A stretch of DNA of 29,571 nt from Bacteroidota bacterium (GCA_023429135.1 JAEYWD010000112.1:1-29571), one strand, 5' to 3'; counted from the first letter of the stretch, positions 8,125 through 16,153 are shown. The notes: generated from the sequence alone by a model not told the origin. Translations and numbers: made by a program.

Positions 8125-8508
8125 ATGGAAAATAAAGAATTAACAAAAGCTGAAGAACAAGTAATGCAGTGCCTTTGGAAATTAGAAAAGGGATTTCTTA
8201 AAGATATTGTAGACCAGTTTCCTGACCCCAAACCTGCTTATACAACAGTTTCTACTGTTATAAGGGTTTTGGTAAAAAAGGAGTTTATTGGATACAATAC
8301 TTATGGTAAAATCCACGAATATTATCCTTTGGTTACCAAAAATGATTATTTCCAGGACCATGTAAAAGCCATTATCAATAACTTTTTCGATGGTTCGGCT
8401 CCTCAGTTTGCTTCCTTCTTTGCAAACGAGCAATTAAATCTTTCTGAATTGAATGAAATCAAGTCTTTGATTGAGGAAAAAATAAAACAGAAAAAATCAA
8501 AAAAATAG
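8125..8508 (+). CDS. BlaI/MecI/CopY-family transcriptional repressor
   Basis: This 127-aa dimeric winged-helix repressor has the family pattern LTKAEEQVMQCLWKLEKGFL at the start, then PKPAYTTVSTVIRVLVKKEF (recognition helix region) and HEYYPLVTKNDY. The rest is a helical dimerisation tail ending in Lys-rich residues. In the best-studied systems the partner M56 sensor protease causes the repressor to be cleaved when a cell-wall signal is sensed, which releases the operator. The gene is four bases upstream of the M56 gene. Repeated AAAATAGTT sites lie over its own promoter. Confidence 0.93.
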   Translation: MENKELTKAEEQVMQCLWKLEKGFLKDIVDQFPDPKPAYTTVSTVIRVLVKKEFIGYNTYGKIHEYYPLVTKNDYFQDHVKAIINNFFDGSAPQFASFFANEQLNLSELNEIKSLIEEKIKQKKSKK

Positions 8509-8512
8509 CACG

Positions 8513-9826
8513 ATGGCTGGCTTTTTATGGTATATGCTAAAAGCAGGTATTTGCTTACTTGTATTGTATTCGTTTTATAGCGTGTTTTTAAAGAATAACA
8601 CCTTTTTCCTTCTTAATAGAATTTATCTGCTTGGCAGTCTTGTTCTTTCCTCTGTTATCCCAATCTTAAAGATTTCGTTGATTATGGAAAATACGAATTT
8701 TGTTTTTCCAAATGTGATTGACAAAATAGTACTTATTCCCGAATTTGATTCCCTGCAATCCCAAAACCTTGCCTATGGCTCAAATACAGTAAATTACTTT
8801 CTTTTAGTGCTGGTAGTATATTTTACCGGCATGATTCTTTTGTTCTTCAGACTTTTATTTTCCATTTTCAGGATTTACCGGCTCAGAAATGGTGCTGAAA
8901 TCATTCAGTGTGGTAAATTGAAAATTGTAAGAACCAATAATTTGGTTCCTTTTTCTTTTTTCAATACAATTTTTTTGCCTTTAGGCGAAAACAACCCGTT
9001 GATTATTGATCACGAAATAGCTCATATTAAGCAATTTCACTGGTTAGACTTGATACTTGCTGAATCAGTTTCCATTTTTCACTGGTTTAATCCTGTACTT
9101 ATTCTTTACAAAAGGGCGTTAAAGCTTCAACACGAATACCTGGCTGATCATGAGGTTACAAAAAAAAGTAGCCAGGTTGAAAGTTATTTGGACTGTATGC
9201 TACAGCAAGTTCAGATTACAAGTATGGGGCGGCTCGCTAGTAATTTTTATTGTAAAACAATTAAAAAACGAGTTATCATGATTACAAAAAATAAAACATC
9301 TTTAAAGTATTTAGGAGTTTACTTATTGGTTCTGCCGCTCAGCATTATGCTGGCCTTTGTAAACAATAACGGTAAATTTGGCATTGACCCAGTCCGTGAA
9401 ACACCTTCGATAAGTAACCAGGATGAACCTATACCTTCAATTTTCCCGGTAGATAAGGGAAAAATTTCGAATACAAACGGTTATGGAGACCGTTTAAATC
9501 CCCTGACTAAAAAGAAACAGTTTCACAGGGCAATAGACTTTGCAGCACCGGAAGGCGTGGAGGTAAAGGCCACAGCCTCCGGGGTGGTTGTGGAAGCTAA
9601 ATTCGAAAAAGGAATGGGGAATTATGTTACCATAATTCATAGCGACAAATATTCAACATTCTATTCTCATTTAAAAAGTTTTACCGTAAAGTCAGGCGAC
9701 AATTTAAAGCAAGGCGAAGTTATTGGGTATGTTGGGAGTTCTGGTATGTCGGTAGGCCCTCATTTACACTATGAGGTTATTAAAGATGGGGTTCGTGTAA
9801 ACCCCGAGGATTATTTACCAAAGTAA
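8513..9826 (+). CDS. BlaR1-like M56 sensor metalloprotease fused to an M23 (LytM) peptidase domain
   Basis: This is a 437-aa membrane protein. Transmembrane helices are at about 5-25, 36-56 and 95-118. The cytosolic M56 zinc protease has HEIAH (167-171) and the third ligand region HEYLADHE (E208). A fourth helix lies near 266-283. The exported C-terminal part (about 318-437) is a complete M23 domain: GYGDRLNPLTKK, the H338-x3-D342 pair in FHRAIDFAAP, YSHLKS, and HLH at 417-419 in GPHLHYEV. M56 proteins normally end in a penicillin- or signal-binding domain; here that place is taken by an apparently active peptidoglycan endopeptidase. It is co-transcribed with the BlaI repressor, so cell-wall sensing, repressor destruction and wall hydrolysis may be joined in one polypeptide. 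Confidence 0.9.
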   Translation: MAGFLWYMLKAGICLLVLYSFYSVFLKNNTFFLLNRIYLLGSLVLSSVIPILKISLIMENTNFVFPNVIDKIVLIPEFDSLQSQNLAYGSNTVNYFLLVLVVYFTGMILLFFRLLFSIFRIYRLRNGAEIIQCGKLKIVRTNNLVPFSFFNTIFLPLGENNPLIIDHEIAHIKQFHWLDLILAESVSIFHWFNPVLILYKRALKLQHEYLADHEVTKKSSQVESYLDCMLQQVQITSMGRLASNFYCKTIKKRVIMITKNKTSLKYLGVYLLVLPLSIMLAFVNNNGKFGIDPVRETPSISNQDEPIPSIFPVDKGKISNTNGYGDRLNPLTKKKQFHRAIDFAAPEGVEVKATASGVVVEAKFEKGMGNYVTIIHSDKYSTFYSHLKSFTVKSGDNLKQGEVIGYVGSSGMSVGPHLHYEVIKDGVRVNPEDYLPK

Positions 9827-9834
9827 AACAACAC

Positions 9835-9867
9835 AAGGTAAGGTGCAAATTTTTAGCACCTTACCTT
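9835..9867 (+). terminator. Terminator of the BlaI/M56 operon
   Basis: A perfect 12-bp stem, AAGGTAAGGTGC / GCACCTTACCTT, has a 9-base loop and starts eight bases after the M56 stop. There is no long T run, only tct after the stem. Confidence 0.7.
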
Positions 9868-9914
9868 CTCCTGTGAATTATATGATGGTTGGATAAAACG
9901 AACGTTTGGTGAAA

Positions 9915-9944
9915 CCAAAAAATGGGTGTTTCACCACCCATTTT
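9915..9944 (-). terminator. Terminator of the 70-aa minus-strand gene
   Basis: AAAATGGGTG (9919-9928) and CACCCATTTT (9935-9944) form a 10-bp stem with loop TTTCAC. On the minus strand the stem runs into six T, which is correct polarity for the gene ending at 9956. Confidence 0.75.
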
Positions 9945-9955
9945 AAGAAACTACT

Positions 9956-10168
9956 TTAAGTCACTTTCTTCTTTTCTTTGACAATAAAATGAAAATAGCC
10001 ACCATTTTTACGGTAAATCCTTTTGCCTTTTTTAGTAATATAAAGGCAAAATACTTCGATCTGACCTTCAGGTACGATTGTTTTATTTTCCAATGTGCAA
10101 CTTCTCCCTTCTAGGTTACTTAACTCTTGGTAGTACCAAATCTTTACCTTAACTTTGAAATCTGACAA
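9956..10168 (-). CDS. Small hypothetical protein
   Basis: This 70-aa protein opens with MSDFKVKVKIWYYQ and is rich in Lys and aromatic residues (YITKKGKRIYRKNGGYFHFI). Its composition looks like a compact beta-rich basic protein. No family is recognised. It is supported as a gene by its correctly oriented terminator at 9915-9944 and by an even amino-acid make-up. It sits in an AT-rich accessory stretch together with the HTH-like gene at 10493-10891. Confidence 0.5.
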   Translation of the reverse strand: MSDFKVKVKIWYYQELSNLEGRSCTLENKTIVPEGQIEVFCLYITKKGKRIYRKNGGYFHFIVKEKKKVT

Positions 10169-10200
10169 ACAAAGATGGTATTTTTGATACTTCTTTGAGA

Positions 10201-10229
10201 GCCAAGACCCCCATAGGTCTTGGCTTTTT
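10201..10229 (+). terminator. Orphan rho-independent terminator with plus polarity
   Basis: GCCAAGACC (10201-10209) and GGTCTTGGC (10216-10224) form a perfect 9-bp stem followed by five T (10225-10229). The polarity is plus, but the nearest plus-strand gene ends at 9826 and already has its own terminator. It may end an unseen small RNA or antisense transcript across 9956-10168, or be part of the minus gene's leader. Confidence 0.55.
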
Positions 10230-10492
10230 ATTTAACATAATTTATTCAAAATATCCGTTACAAAATTCTGGATTTAAAATCGAAAATGGAATAAACTAGA
10301 GGTCTAGTTATTAACACTTCTTAAATTATATATTGTTATTTTTCAGCCTTTTAATTATTATATTAGTTATTAATATAAAGAATAATAGAGATATATAATT
10401 TTAAATTGTTAATAAAAAGTTTCAAATTTATGATCAAATATAGATTGCCTACAACAATATTCTATAATACACTGAATATGTGGTGTATATAT
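10230..10492. other. AT-rich intergenic stretch
   Basis: Very AT-rich DNA with no coding frame or strong hairpin that I can support. Its base composition is like that of the neighbouring HTH-like gene and unlike the core genes, which suggests acquired DNA. Confidence 0.5.
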
Positions 10493-10891
10493 TTAAATTG
10501 ATTTAATTCGATTCGACTTGCTTTTTTGAAAACATAGAAATTGTAGTAAATGGAAAATAGAATAGTATCTTTTTTTATAAGCATCATCGTCTTTTAAATA
10601 ATAATTCTTAATGTCTAACCCGTATTTGATCCTTTCCAAAGTATTTAAATAATTATGATATGAAAATGATAAAAATCCATTATTCATATCATCCCAATTT
10701 CTTATTGTGACTTTGCTTACTTGCAAGATCTCACAAACTTTATTTTCTTCAATATAATGCCAATTAATCGAAATTAAACCGTCATTTTTTTTGAAGTTTA
10801 TTTGATCATTATAAATAGCGTTCTTTTTTAAGTACGTTACTAGTAAATCTAGCTTTTCTGAGGGTTTGTCAATTGTCCTTTTAATTAGCAT
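10493..10891 (-). CDS. AT-rich hypothetical protein with an HTH-like segment
   Basis: This 132-aa protein is very rich in Lys, Asn, Tyr and Ile, reflecting AT-rich codons. Residues about 48-72 (EENKVCEILQVSKVTIRNWD) have the look of an excisionase/MerR-type helix-turn-helix (cf. the general pattern vaelLgVsrvTirrW). The remaining N- and C-terminal parts are not recognised. The start is the first Met (MLIKRTIDKP). It may be a small DNA-binding protein left from a mobile element. No partner integrase is present nearby. Confidence 0.45.
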   Translation of the reverse strand: MLIKRTIDKPSEKLDLLVTYLKKNAIYNDQINFKKNDGLISINWHYIEENKVCEILQVSKVTIRNWDDMNNGFLSFSYHNYLNTLERIKYGLDIKNYYLKDDDAYKKRYYSIFHLLQFLCFQKSKSNRIKSI

Positions 10892-11006
10892 ATCTATAGT
10901 GGTGTTTACAATGTTATAATACTTTAGAATGTCCTCAAAAACAAGAATAAAATGTCAAATTAGGAAATTTTACCAAACCACGGGTATGATTTCGGAAAAA
11001 CGAATG

Positions 11007-11038
11007 TTTAATCGAACTTAGGCTAAAGTTCGATTAAA
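11007..11038. promoter_or_regulatory. Perfect 13-bp hairpin upstream of the MDR gene
   Basis: TTTAATCGAACTT (11007-11019) and AAGTTCGATTAAA (11026-11038) are perfectly complementary with a 6-base loop. It lies between divergent genes, 75 bases before ATG 11114 and 115 bases upstream of the minus gene. A T run is absent, so an operator or a structured leader is more likely than a terminator. Confidence 0.45.
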
Positions 11039-11113
11039 TTTCACGTTTTCACGAACATCAAAATCAGTTGGGATTTTTTAAAACCAACTACCTCTATCGT
11101 TGTTTCAACCATT

Positions 11114-12082
11114 ATGAAAGCAATTGTAATTTATTTCCCAGGTAACCCTGAGAATCTTTCTTTGGAAGAAAGGCTCATTGCAGATCCTAGTGATGGGGAA
11201 GTACATGTCAGGGTAAGAGCTTTTGGACTTAACAGATCGGAACTCATGACCCGCAAAGGGTATTCACCAAATGTTACTTTTCCACGGATACTTGGAATCG
11301 AGTGTGTGGGAGAAGTGGTTGAAGATCCATCAGGAGAATTTGAGGGGGGGCAAAAAGTAGCTGCATTGATGGGAGGTATGGGCCGGGATTATGACGGAAG
11401 TTACGCAGAGTATGCGGTATTACCTAAAGCTATTCTGGTGCCTTTTGAAAGTAGACTTGAATGGAGCGTATTGGGTGCAATGCCCGAGATGTTCCATACA
11501 GTTAATGGCTCCTTGCATTTATCTCTAAATATTGAAAAAGATGAAATACTTTTAATTCGGGGAGGGACTTCTTCCATTGGATTACTGGCATTGCAATTGG
11601 CAAAACAAACTGGTATAAGGGTAATAAGTACAACCCGAAAACAGGAGAAAACAGAATTACTTACAAAAAATGGGGCAGACTACGTAGTTATTGACGATGG
11701 TAAAATATCAGAAAAAGTACGGCAAATTTTTCCGGAAGGCGTTCACAAGGTATTGGAACTGGTAGGCACTTCCACATTAAAAGATTCCCTGAAATCTGTG
11801 GTAACAGGTGGTACTGTTTGCATGACAGGCATGCTTTCGGAAGCATGGGCAATTGCCGATTTTGAGCCCATGGAATACATTCCTTCGTCCGTGCATTTTA
11901 CTGTTTTTGATAGTGGCCAGCACAAGATGGATAAAATTGCTTTTCAGAAGTTTATAAGTGATGTTGAAGCCGGGAAAATCCATATCAACATAAGCCGTGT
12001 TTTTGGCTTAGAGGAAATTGTTGAAGCACACCGTTTGATGGAAAGTAATATGGCTGGGGGAAAGATTGTAATTAAACTTTAA
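11114..12082 (+). CDS. MDR-family (zinc-free) alcohol dehydrogenase/quinone reductase-like protein
   Basis: This 322-aa cytosolic medium-chain dehydrogenase/reductase has an N-terminal GroES-like part (VRAFGLNRSELMTRKGY, PRILGIECVGEV). The Rossmann NADPH-binding part has IRGGTSSIGLLALQLAK, where the glycine-rich loop stands. It ends with EIVEAHRLMESNMAGGKIVI. Cysteine zinc ligands of true alcohol dehydrogenases are missing, so it belongs with the quinone oxidoreductase-like members. It is clearly paralogous to the 323-aa product at 18696-19667 (shared FGLNRSELM, LGIECVGEV, ALMGGMGR, DGSYAEY). The likely role is reduction of quinones or reactive carbonyls; the substrate is not known. Confidence 0.88.
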   Translation: MKAIVIYFPGNPENLSLEERLIADPSDGEVHVRVRAFGLNRSELMTRKGYSPNVTFPRILGIECVGEVVEDPSGEFEGGQKVAALMGGMGRDYDGSYAEYAVLPKAILVPFESRLEWSVLGAMPEMFHTVNGSLHLSLNIEKDEILLIRGGTSSIGLLALQLAKQTGIRVISTTRKQEKTELLTKNGADYVVIDDGKISEKVRQIFPEGVHKVLELVGTSTLKDSLKSVVTGGTVCMTGMLSEAWAIADFEPMEYIPSSVHFTVFDSGQHKMDKIAFQKFISDVEAGKIHINISRVFGLEEIVEAHRLMESNMAGGKIVIKL

Positions 12083-12160
12083 TCAACCTGAATAGGATTG
12101 TGAGCCATATAACGGAATTTTCCCTTCATTAGCTTAAATTGTAAAACTACCAATTTGTCC

Positions 12161-13036
12161 TTAGGAAGCGCACCTCCCGCAGTTACTACATCCATTGCAG
12201 ACAAGTTTACTTCCACATTCCGTGCAATGTTTTTTATAATGTGGCCGATATAACATTTCCCTGCTCAAAGCAAATCCCATATTATCCACCAGTTTAAATT
12301 CTAGGGGTTTCCCGCTGTAACTAAGCGTAGACTTATGCGCCATCTTGCTTTGAACCATTTTCTTTGGAATTTGATAGTTCTTTCCATCTTTAACGAAGTT
12401 GGTACCTGTTTCGATAAAGCAGAAAGTAACATTGTATTTTTCGCATTCGTTACGTAGTTGTTTTACCCAATCGAAATGACAAGGACGTGCTCCGTCGTAG
12501 TTTTCGCCTCCGGCAATCACCTGTTCAATTTGACCTGATGCTAAATACTTATCAATACTGACAGGGCCAATAAGCGGAGCTGTCATTATCCCTTTACGCT
12601 TAAATGGGAGCTCCAGCAAAATGGGGATTCTTTCATCAGCGCGTTGTTGATTTTCGCAGGTAACATTGAAAAAAATGTTTTCCCAACCGCTGCCCCAATT
12701 CTTTGGTAAACAACTAGCCACCCGCTCAGGACGTTTAGTAAGCAGGAAGAATTTCACATCGCTGCGTTGCTTCATCATAGCCCAGGCCTCACTGCGCCAT
12801 TGGTCGGCTTCTTCCAGAAAGAAATCGGACGACATGCAAACCCTTATCAATTCACCGCTTTTGATTTTATAGTTGCCGGTTTTGTCCTTATGTAAAGGGT
12901 ACGTAAATCCGGATTGCGTACGATAAATGTCTGTACCGTTTTTGCCGCGAACTCCATCCAAAAAATACATATAACAATGTCGGCATCCTTCACTTACTTT
13001 TATACAGCCATGCCAGGGATTCCAAATGTCATGCAT
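12161..13036 (-). CDS. DUF5131 / phage Gp37-Gp68-like protein
   Basis: This 291-aa protein has the DUF5131 N terminus MHDIWNPWHGC, followed by IKVSEGCRHCYMYFLD with the family Cys pattern C-x6-C-x2-C, close to a radical SAM cluster motif. Other family motifs are VCMSSDFFLEEAD, FFLLTKRPER, NIFFNVTCENQ, MTAPLIGPV, VIAGGENYDGARPC and FCFIETGTNF. The C-terminal tail has CTECGSKLVCNGCSNCGRC, a zinc-ribbon-like cluster. Start 13036 is chosen because the family begins at MHDIWNP; an upstream in-frame ATG at 13069 is possible. The gene overlaps the sirtuin stop by 37 bases, which implies translational coupling. The biochemical role of the family is unknown; its pairing with a sirtuin and macrodomain suggests nucleotide or ADP-ribose-linked chemistry. 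Confidence 0.85.
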   Translation of the reverse strand: MHDIWNPWHGCIKVSEGCRHCYMYFLDGVRGKNGTDIYRTQSGFTYPLHKDKTGNYKIKSGELIRVCMSSDFFLEEADQWRSEAWAMMKQRSDVKFFLLTKRPERVASCLPKNWGSGWENIFFNVTCENQQRADERIPILLELPFKRKGIMTAPLIGPVSIDKYLASGQIEQVIAGGENYDGARPCHFDWVKQLRNECEKYNVTFCFIETGTNFVKDGKNYQIPKKMVQSKMAHKSTLSYSGKPLEFKLVDNMGFALSREMLYRPHYKKHCTECGSKLVCNGCSNCGRCAS

Positions 13037-13884
13037 TTTCTGTCGTTTAATTCGTTGATTGTTTCGCACATATCTTCGCTGAACAGTATGGTTTTAGCGG
13101 TATTTTCATCGACTCCAAAAGCATGTTGGGCGTTTATCCGGATAAGTGTTGCCTGCTTGTTTTGAAAGGTTATTTGCTCGAAAGGATAGCGAATGATACC
13201 AGGTGTGTTGAAACCAACCCCAAGTTCAATTAATACAAGCTTTCTGTTTGCTGCATTCTTTACAAAGATATTATAGCGTTCGTTCGCAGTTTCCCAATTT
13301 TCATCTTCCACAAATGAATTATCTTTTCGGAGATTAACGTCCATTGGCGCCCCACAAACCGGACAATAGGGAACTAAACCCGAAGGTATTTTACAATCGG
13401 TGGTGTGTGACAGCATTTTGGTAATCAAATCCTCGTTATAGTAAAGCTTATTGTGGCAAGCAACCGAACATTGCAAGAAACCGTAATCGCCTTGTACAGC
13501 AAATATCTTTTCGGGATGAAACCCAGCTTTATGAAATTGGCTTTCGACATTGGTTGTAATTACAAAATAATTCCTGGTGTTTACGAGTTCAAATATGCCT
13601 TTATAGAGTTTTGTTGCAGGAGTTTCGTAGCGGTTTAAACTGATATGTTTAGCCCAGTATGCCCAGCGCTCTTCTTCTGTTTTAAAAGGATAAAAGCTGG
13701 ATGTATATAAATCGGTAAAATGGTATTTTTCGATAAAAGGCTGGAAATTATCTATAAATCTCTTACCACTATATTTTAAACCGGCAGCATCGGATAAGCC
13801 TGCCCCTCCGCCAACCAATATAAAATCGGCACTTTTAATTGCGTTTTTAGCCTTCTCAATGCGTTGGCTGTATCCGTTATTCAT
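13000..13884 (-). CDS. Class M sirtuin (SirTM), predicted protein ADP-ribosyltransferase
   Basis: This 294-aa Sir2-fold protein has the NAD loop GGGAGLSDAAGLKY (25-38), the TTNVES segment with N112, and VQGDYGFLQC with Q131. Ordinary sirtuin deacetylases have a catalytic His there. A Gln at this place and the 19-residue spacing from the Asn are as reported for SirTM enzymes, which transfer ADP-ribose to protein rather than remove acetyl groups. Structural zinc Cys pairs are C139/C143 and C174/C177 (YCPVC). LIELGVGFNTPGIIRYPFE is the conserved C-terminal Rossmann part. The gene follows the macrodomain gene by three bases and overlaps DUF5131, so the cassette is a tight operon. The known Firmicutes partners (GcvH-L and LplA2) are not in the window, so the target here is unknown. 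Confidence 0.9.
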   Translation of the reverse strand: MNNGYSQRIEKAKNAIKSADFILVGGGAGLSDAAGLKYSGKRFIDNFQPFIEKYHFTDLYTSSFYPFKTEEERWAYWAKHISLNRYETPATKLYKGIFELVNTRNYFVITTNVESQFHKAGFHPEKIFAVQGDYGFLQCSVACHNKLYYNEDLITKMLSHTTDCKIPSGLVPYCPVCGAPMDVNLRKDNSFVEDENWETANERYNIFVKNAANRKLVLIELGVGFNTPGIIRYPFEQITFQNKQATLIRINAQHAFGVDENTAKTILFSEDMCETINELNDRKCMTFGIPGMAV

Positions 13885-13887
13885 CTT

Positions 13888-14670
13888 TTAACTTTTTAAA
13901 AGGGTTTTATAAATGGAAAAATCCAAATCCTTGAAGACATTGAAAACAACGGTATCAATACTTGTTGTCTTGTTTTCTTCGAAATAATTTAAAACTGTAT
14001 GTAAGGCAATTTCGGCAGCTCGTTGATTTGGGAACCGAAACTCACCCGTTGAAATACAACAAAAGGCAATGCTTTTTAATTGGTGGTGGTCGGCAAGTTG
14101 AAGGCACGAGTTATAACAACCCGCCAACTGATTTTCTTCAAATGCAGAAGGCTTTTCACTATAAATTATTGGCCCTACGGTATGGATTACATGTTTAGCC
14201 GGAAGGTTATATCCTTTGGTGATTTTTGCATGTCCGGTGGGTTCTTCAAAGCCTTGCTGTTTCATCAGTTCATGGCATTCCAAACGCAATTGGATTCCGG
14301 CAGCCGAATGGATGGCATTGTCAATACAACCATGAAGTGGATGAAAACAACCGAGCATTTGGCTGTTTGCGGCATTAACAATAGCATCGACAGCCAACCT
14401 TGTGATATCGCCCTGCCATAATTTAATGCGGGGGTAAAAGTCAATTGCCGGAATTTGCGCTTCGAAAACAATGCCTTTATTGAAACATTGCTTTTTGAGT
14501 TCCTCATCCTGAACCTTTAGAAAACTTTCGGATATAGGAAGCGGAGGCCTAAGGTTCAGCAGGTACCGTAAAAGCTTTGGTTTCTCTAATAAGTCCAAAG
14601 GAATTTTGATGGATTTATTTTGTGGCTGTTCTGCCAGGAGTTCTTCAATAAGATAATTCAAACTGTCCAT
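13888..14670 (-). CDS. Zinc-type macrodomain protein (ADP-ribosyl hydrolase)
   Basis: This 260-aa protein has an N-terminal helical region (1-75) and a macrodomain: LWQGDITRLAVDAIVNAAN (84-102), then GCFHPLHGCIDNAIH (107-121). Next are GHAKITKGYNLPAKHVIHTV and the catalytic-loop region CCISTGEFRFPN (204-215). The C-x4-H-x-C arrangement (C108, H113, C115) is the signature of the zinc-containing macrodomains linked to SirTM. Such enzymes remove ADP-ribose from the proteins their sirtuin partner has modified. It starts seven bases after the preceding LamG-like gene and ends three bases before the sirtuin start. The pair therefore encodes a write/erase cycle. Confidence 0.92.
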   Translation of the reverse strand: MDSLNYLIEELLAEQPQNKSIKIPLDLLEKPKLLRYLLNLRPPLPISESFLKVQDEELKKQCFNKGIVFEAQIPAIDFYPRIKLWQGDITRLAVDAIVNAANSQMLGCFHPLHGCIDNAIHSAAGIQLRLECHELMKQQGFEEPTGHAKITKGYNLPAKHVIHTVGPIIYSEKPSAFEENQLAGCYNSCLQLADHHQLKSIAFCCISTGEFRFPNQRAAEIALHTVLNYFEENKTTSIDTVVFNVFKDLDFSIYKTLLKS

Positions 14671-14677
14671 CCAATGC

Positions 14678-15349
14678 CTACTCGTAAACTTTTAAATCAG
14701 CAAAGTAACCTTCTGTACCTACATCTACCCATAAACCGATTGCACCCGAAGCATCGGCCCCAAGTTTCAGGTCATTTACAATCAAACAAGGCTGTTTACT
14801 ATCGTTGATAAATAGTTGCGCTTTTGAATCTTTCACAACAATTTTCAATTTTATCCATTCATTTAATGCCATATCTGCATACGACTCATATTTACCAGGT
14901 GTTTCCTGTCTGGTTTTTGAGAAAGGAAAATCAGGAAAAGAAAAGTACTGGATGGAGCGGTTTCTCCTTAGCTGGTCGTCGGCACGACCGTTTGTTGGGC
15001 GGATGTATATGTTTTCGAATTTGGAATTATCATCGTTTATCCGGAAGGAAACTCCAATAAAACCTCTTGCAAGTTCCGGTGCCTGGGGCAAGAGTTTGCT
15101 CAATACCGATACCTCAATGGTTCCGTTGCGAAAATTAGTTCCTTTAATTTTGACAAACGTGGGTTGATCTACCTCCTTTATTGCCGGATCCTTGATAACC
15201 TTCACGACATTTTTGCCAGCTAATTTTTCTAATGACATAGAAACCTGAACCGGTTCGAGGTTACTCTTTTCCAGGGACACAACCTGGGAATTCAGGTTTA
15301 GCATGTTGAATGCTAAGACAACAATTGCTGTGAATTTCAGTGTTTTCAT
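14678..15349 (-). CDS. Secreted LamG/DUF1080-like protein, copy 2
   Basis: This 223-aa protein starts at ATG 15349, which gives a signal peptide (MKTLKFTAIVVLAFNMLNLN). The body is a predicted concanavalin-like beta-sandwich: GFIGVSFRINDD, ENIYIRPTNGRADDQLRRNR, EWIKLKIVVKDSKAQLFIND and GAIGLWVDVGTEGYFADLKV. It is a diverged paralog of the protein encoded just upstream (15390-16055). Such sandwich domains bind or cleave carbohydrates; the strand pattern is like 3-keto-disaccharide hydrolase (DUF1080) domains, but catalytic residues cannot be assigned. The stop is seven bases before the macrodomain start, so secreted and cytosolic functions seem to share one transcript. Confidence 0.75.
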   Translation of the reverse strand: MKTLKFTAIVVLAFNMLNLNSQVVSLEKSNLEPVQVSMSLEKLAGKNVVKVIKDPAIKEVDQPTFVKIKGTNFRNGTIEVSVLSKLLPQAPELARGFIGVSFRINDDNSKFENIYIRPTNGRADDQLRRNRSIQYFSFPDFPFSKTRQETPGKYESYADMALNEWIKLKIVVKDSKAQLFINDSKQPCLIVNDLKLGADASGAIGLWVDVGTEGYFADLKVYE

Positions 15350-15389
15350 TTTTTTGATATTAAGAAGTTTTAATACTTTTTCCTGTGAA

Positions 15390-16055
15390 TTAATTCCTTT
15401 TGTTTGCATACTCAATTTTGACTGATTCCATATCGCAGTTTGTACCCCAAAGCCCAACCTTACCGATTGTATTCGTACTGAGTTTATCAACTACCAAAGA
15501 TGGTGTATCAGCATTATTAATATATGCTTTTACAGTCTTTTCATTAATTACCAATGTCATTTTAAACCATTCATTGGCTGCAGGAGGGTTCGCAATACCT
15601 TTTTCGTATATCCCGTTAAAATTTGCCCTCAGATATGGCCAGTGATATTTTGGCGAAAAAGTATATTGAATCATATGAATTCTGCGCAGAGAATCAGTAG
15701 TCCTGAAATTAAACGGCCTGCAATACACGCCATCGTAAACACTGTCATTAACAGCATGAAAGGCTACACCTATAAAACTTCCCTGAAGTATATCCTTACC
15801 CCTGGCTATGATTTCAATTTTACCACTGCTAAAATCCTTAACAGGCAAAAATACTGCACTTCCGTCTATTCCTTCCCCAAATTTAATATATTCTCTTTGA
15901 CCATCCTTTTCAACGGTTATTGTTCGCTTACTGGTTACCAGCTGGCCTTTTTCTTGAAGTTCTGATAAATTAAAAGAAAGCACTTGCTGTGCAAAAATGG
16001 TTACCGGAAGGAATAGCAGAATAACCATTGCCAAAAGGCTTGATATTTTTTTCAT
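15390..16055 (-). CDS. Secreted LamG/DUF1080-like protein, copy 1
   Basis: This 221-aa protein starts at ATG 16055, giving the signal peptide MKKISSLLAMVILLFLPVTI...FAQ. A beta-sandwich follows with FIGVAFHAVNDSVYDGVYCR, RTTDSLRRIHMIQYTF, EWFKMTLVINEKTVKAYIN and KVGLWGTNCDMESVKIEY. It resembles the next gene's product in order and motifs (SLRR/QLRR, EWFKM/EWIKL, VGLWG/IGLWV). The two probably arose by tandem duplication. A carbohydrate-related extracellular or periplasmic role is likely by fold, not proven. It is 40 bases upstream of copy 2. Confidence 0.75.
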   Translation of the reverse strand: MKKISSLLAMVILLFLPVTIFAQQVLSFNLSELQEKGQLVTSKRTITVEKDGQREYIKFGEGIDGSAVFLPVKDFSSGKIEIIARGKDILQGSFIGVAFHAVNDSVYDGVYCRPFNFRTTDSLRRIHMIQYTFSPKYHWPYLRANFNGIYEKGIANPPAANEWFKMTLVINEKTVKAYINNADTPSLVVDKLSTNTIGKVGLWGTNCDMESVKIEYANKRN

Positions 16056-16153
16056 AGTTTGATGATATTTAGCTCGTAATAAAACTTCAGGTAATATCAA
16101 TTCCAATTACCAGTTCTAAAAAACAGGCTGCGAGTTCTAAAAGTTATGACAAG

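Noticed and set aside
7867..11019. TTTAATCGAACTT shared by 7868-7880 and the hairpin at 11007
   Set aside because: Only 13 bases are shared. The first copy lies in the decayed HTH-like frame, and no longer similarity surrounds it.
13962..14421. Plus-strand open frames opposite the macrodomain gene
   Set aside because: They are on the complementary strand of a clear macrodomain coding region and have no family motif.
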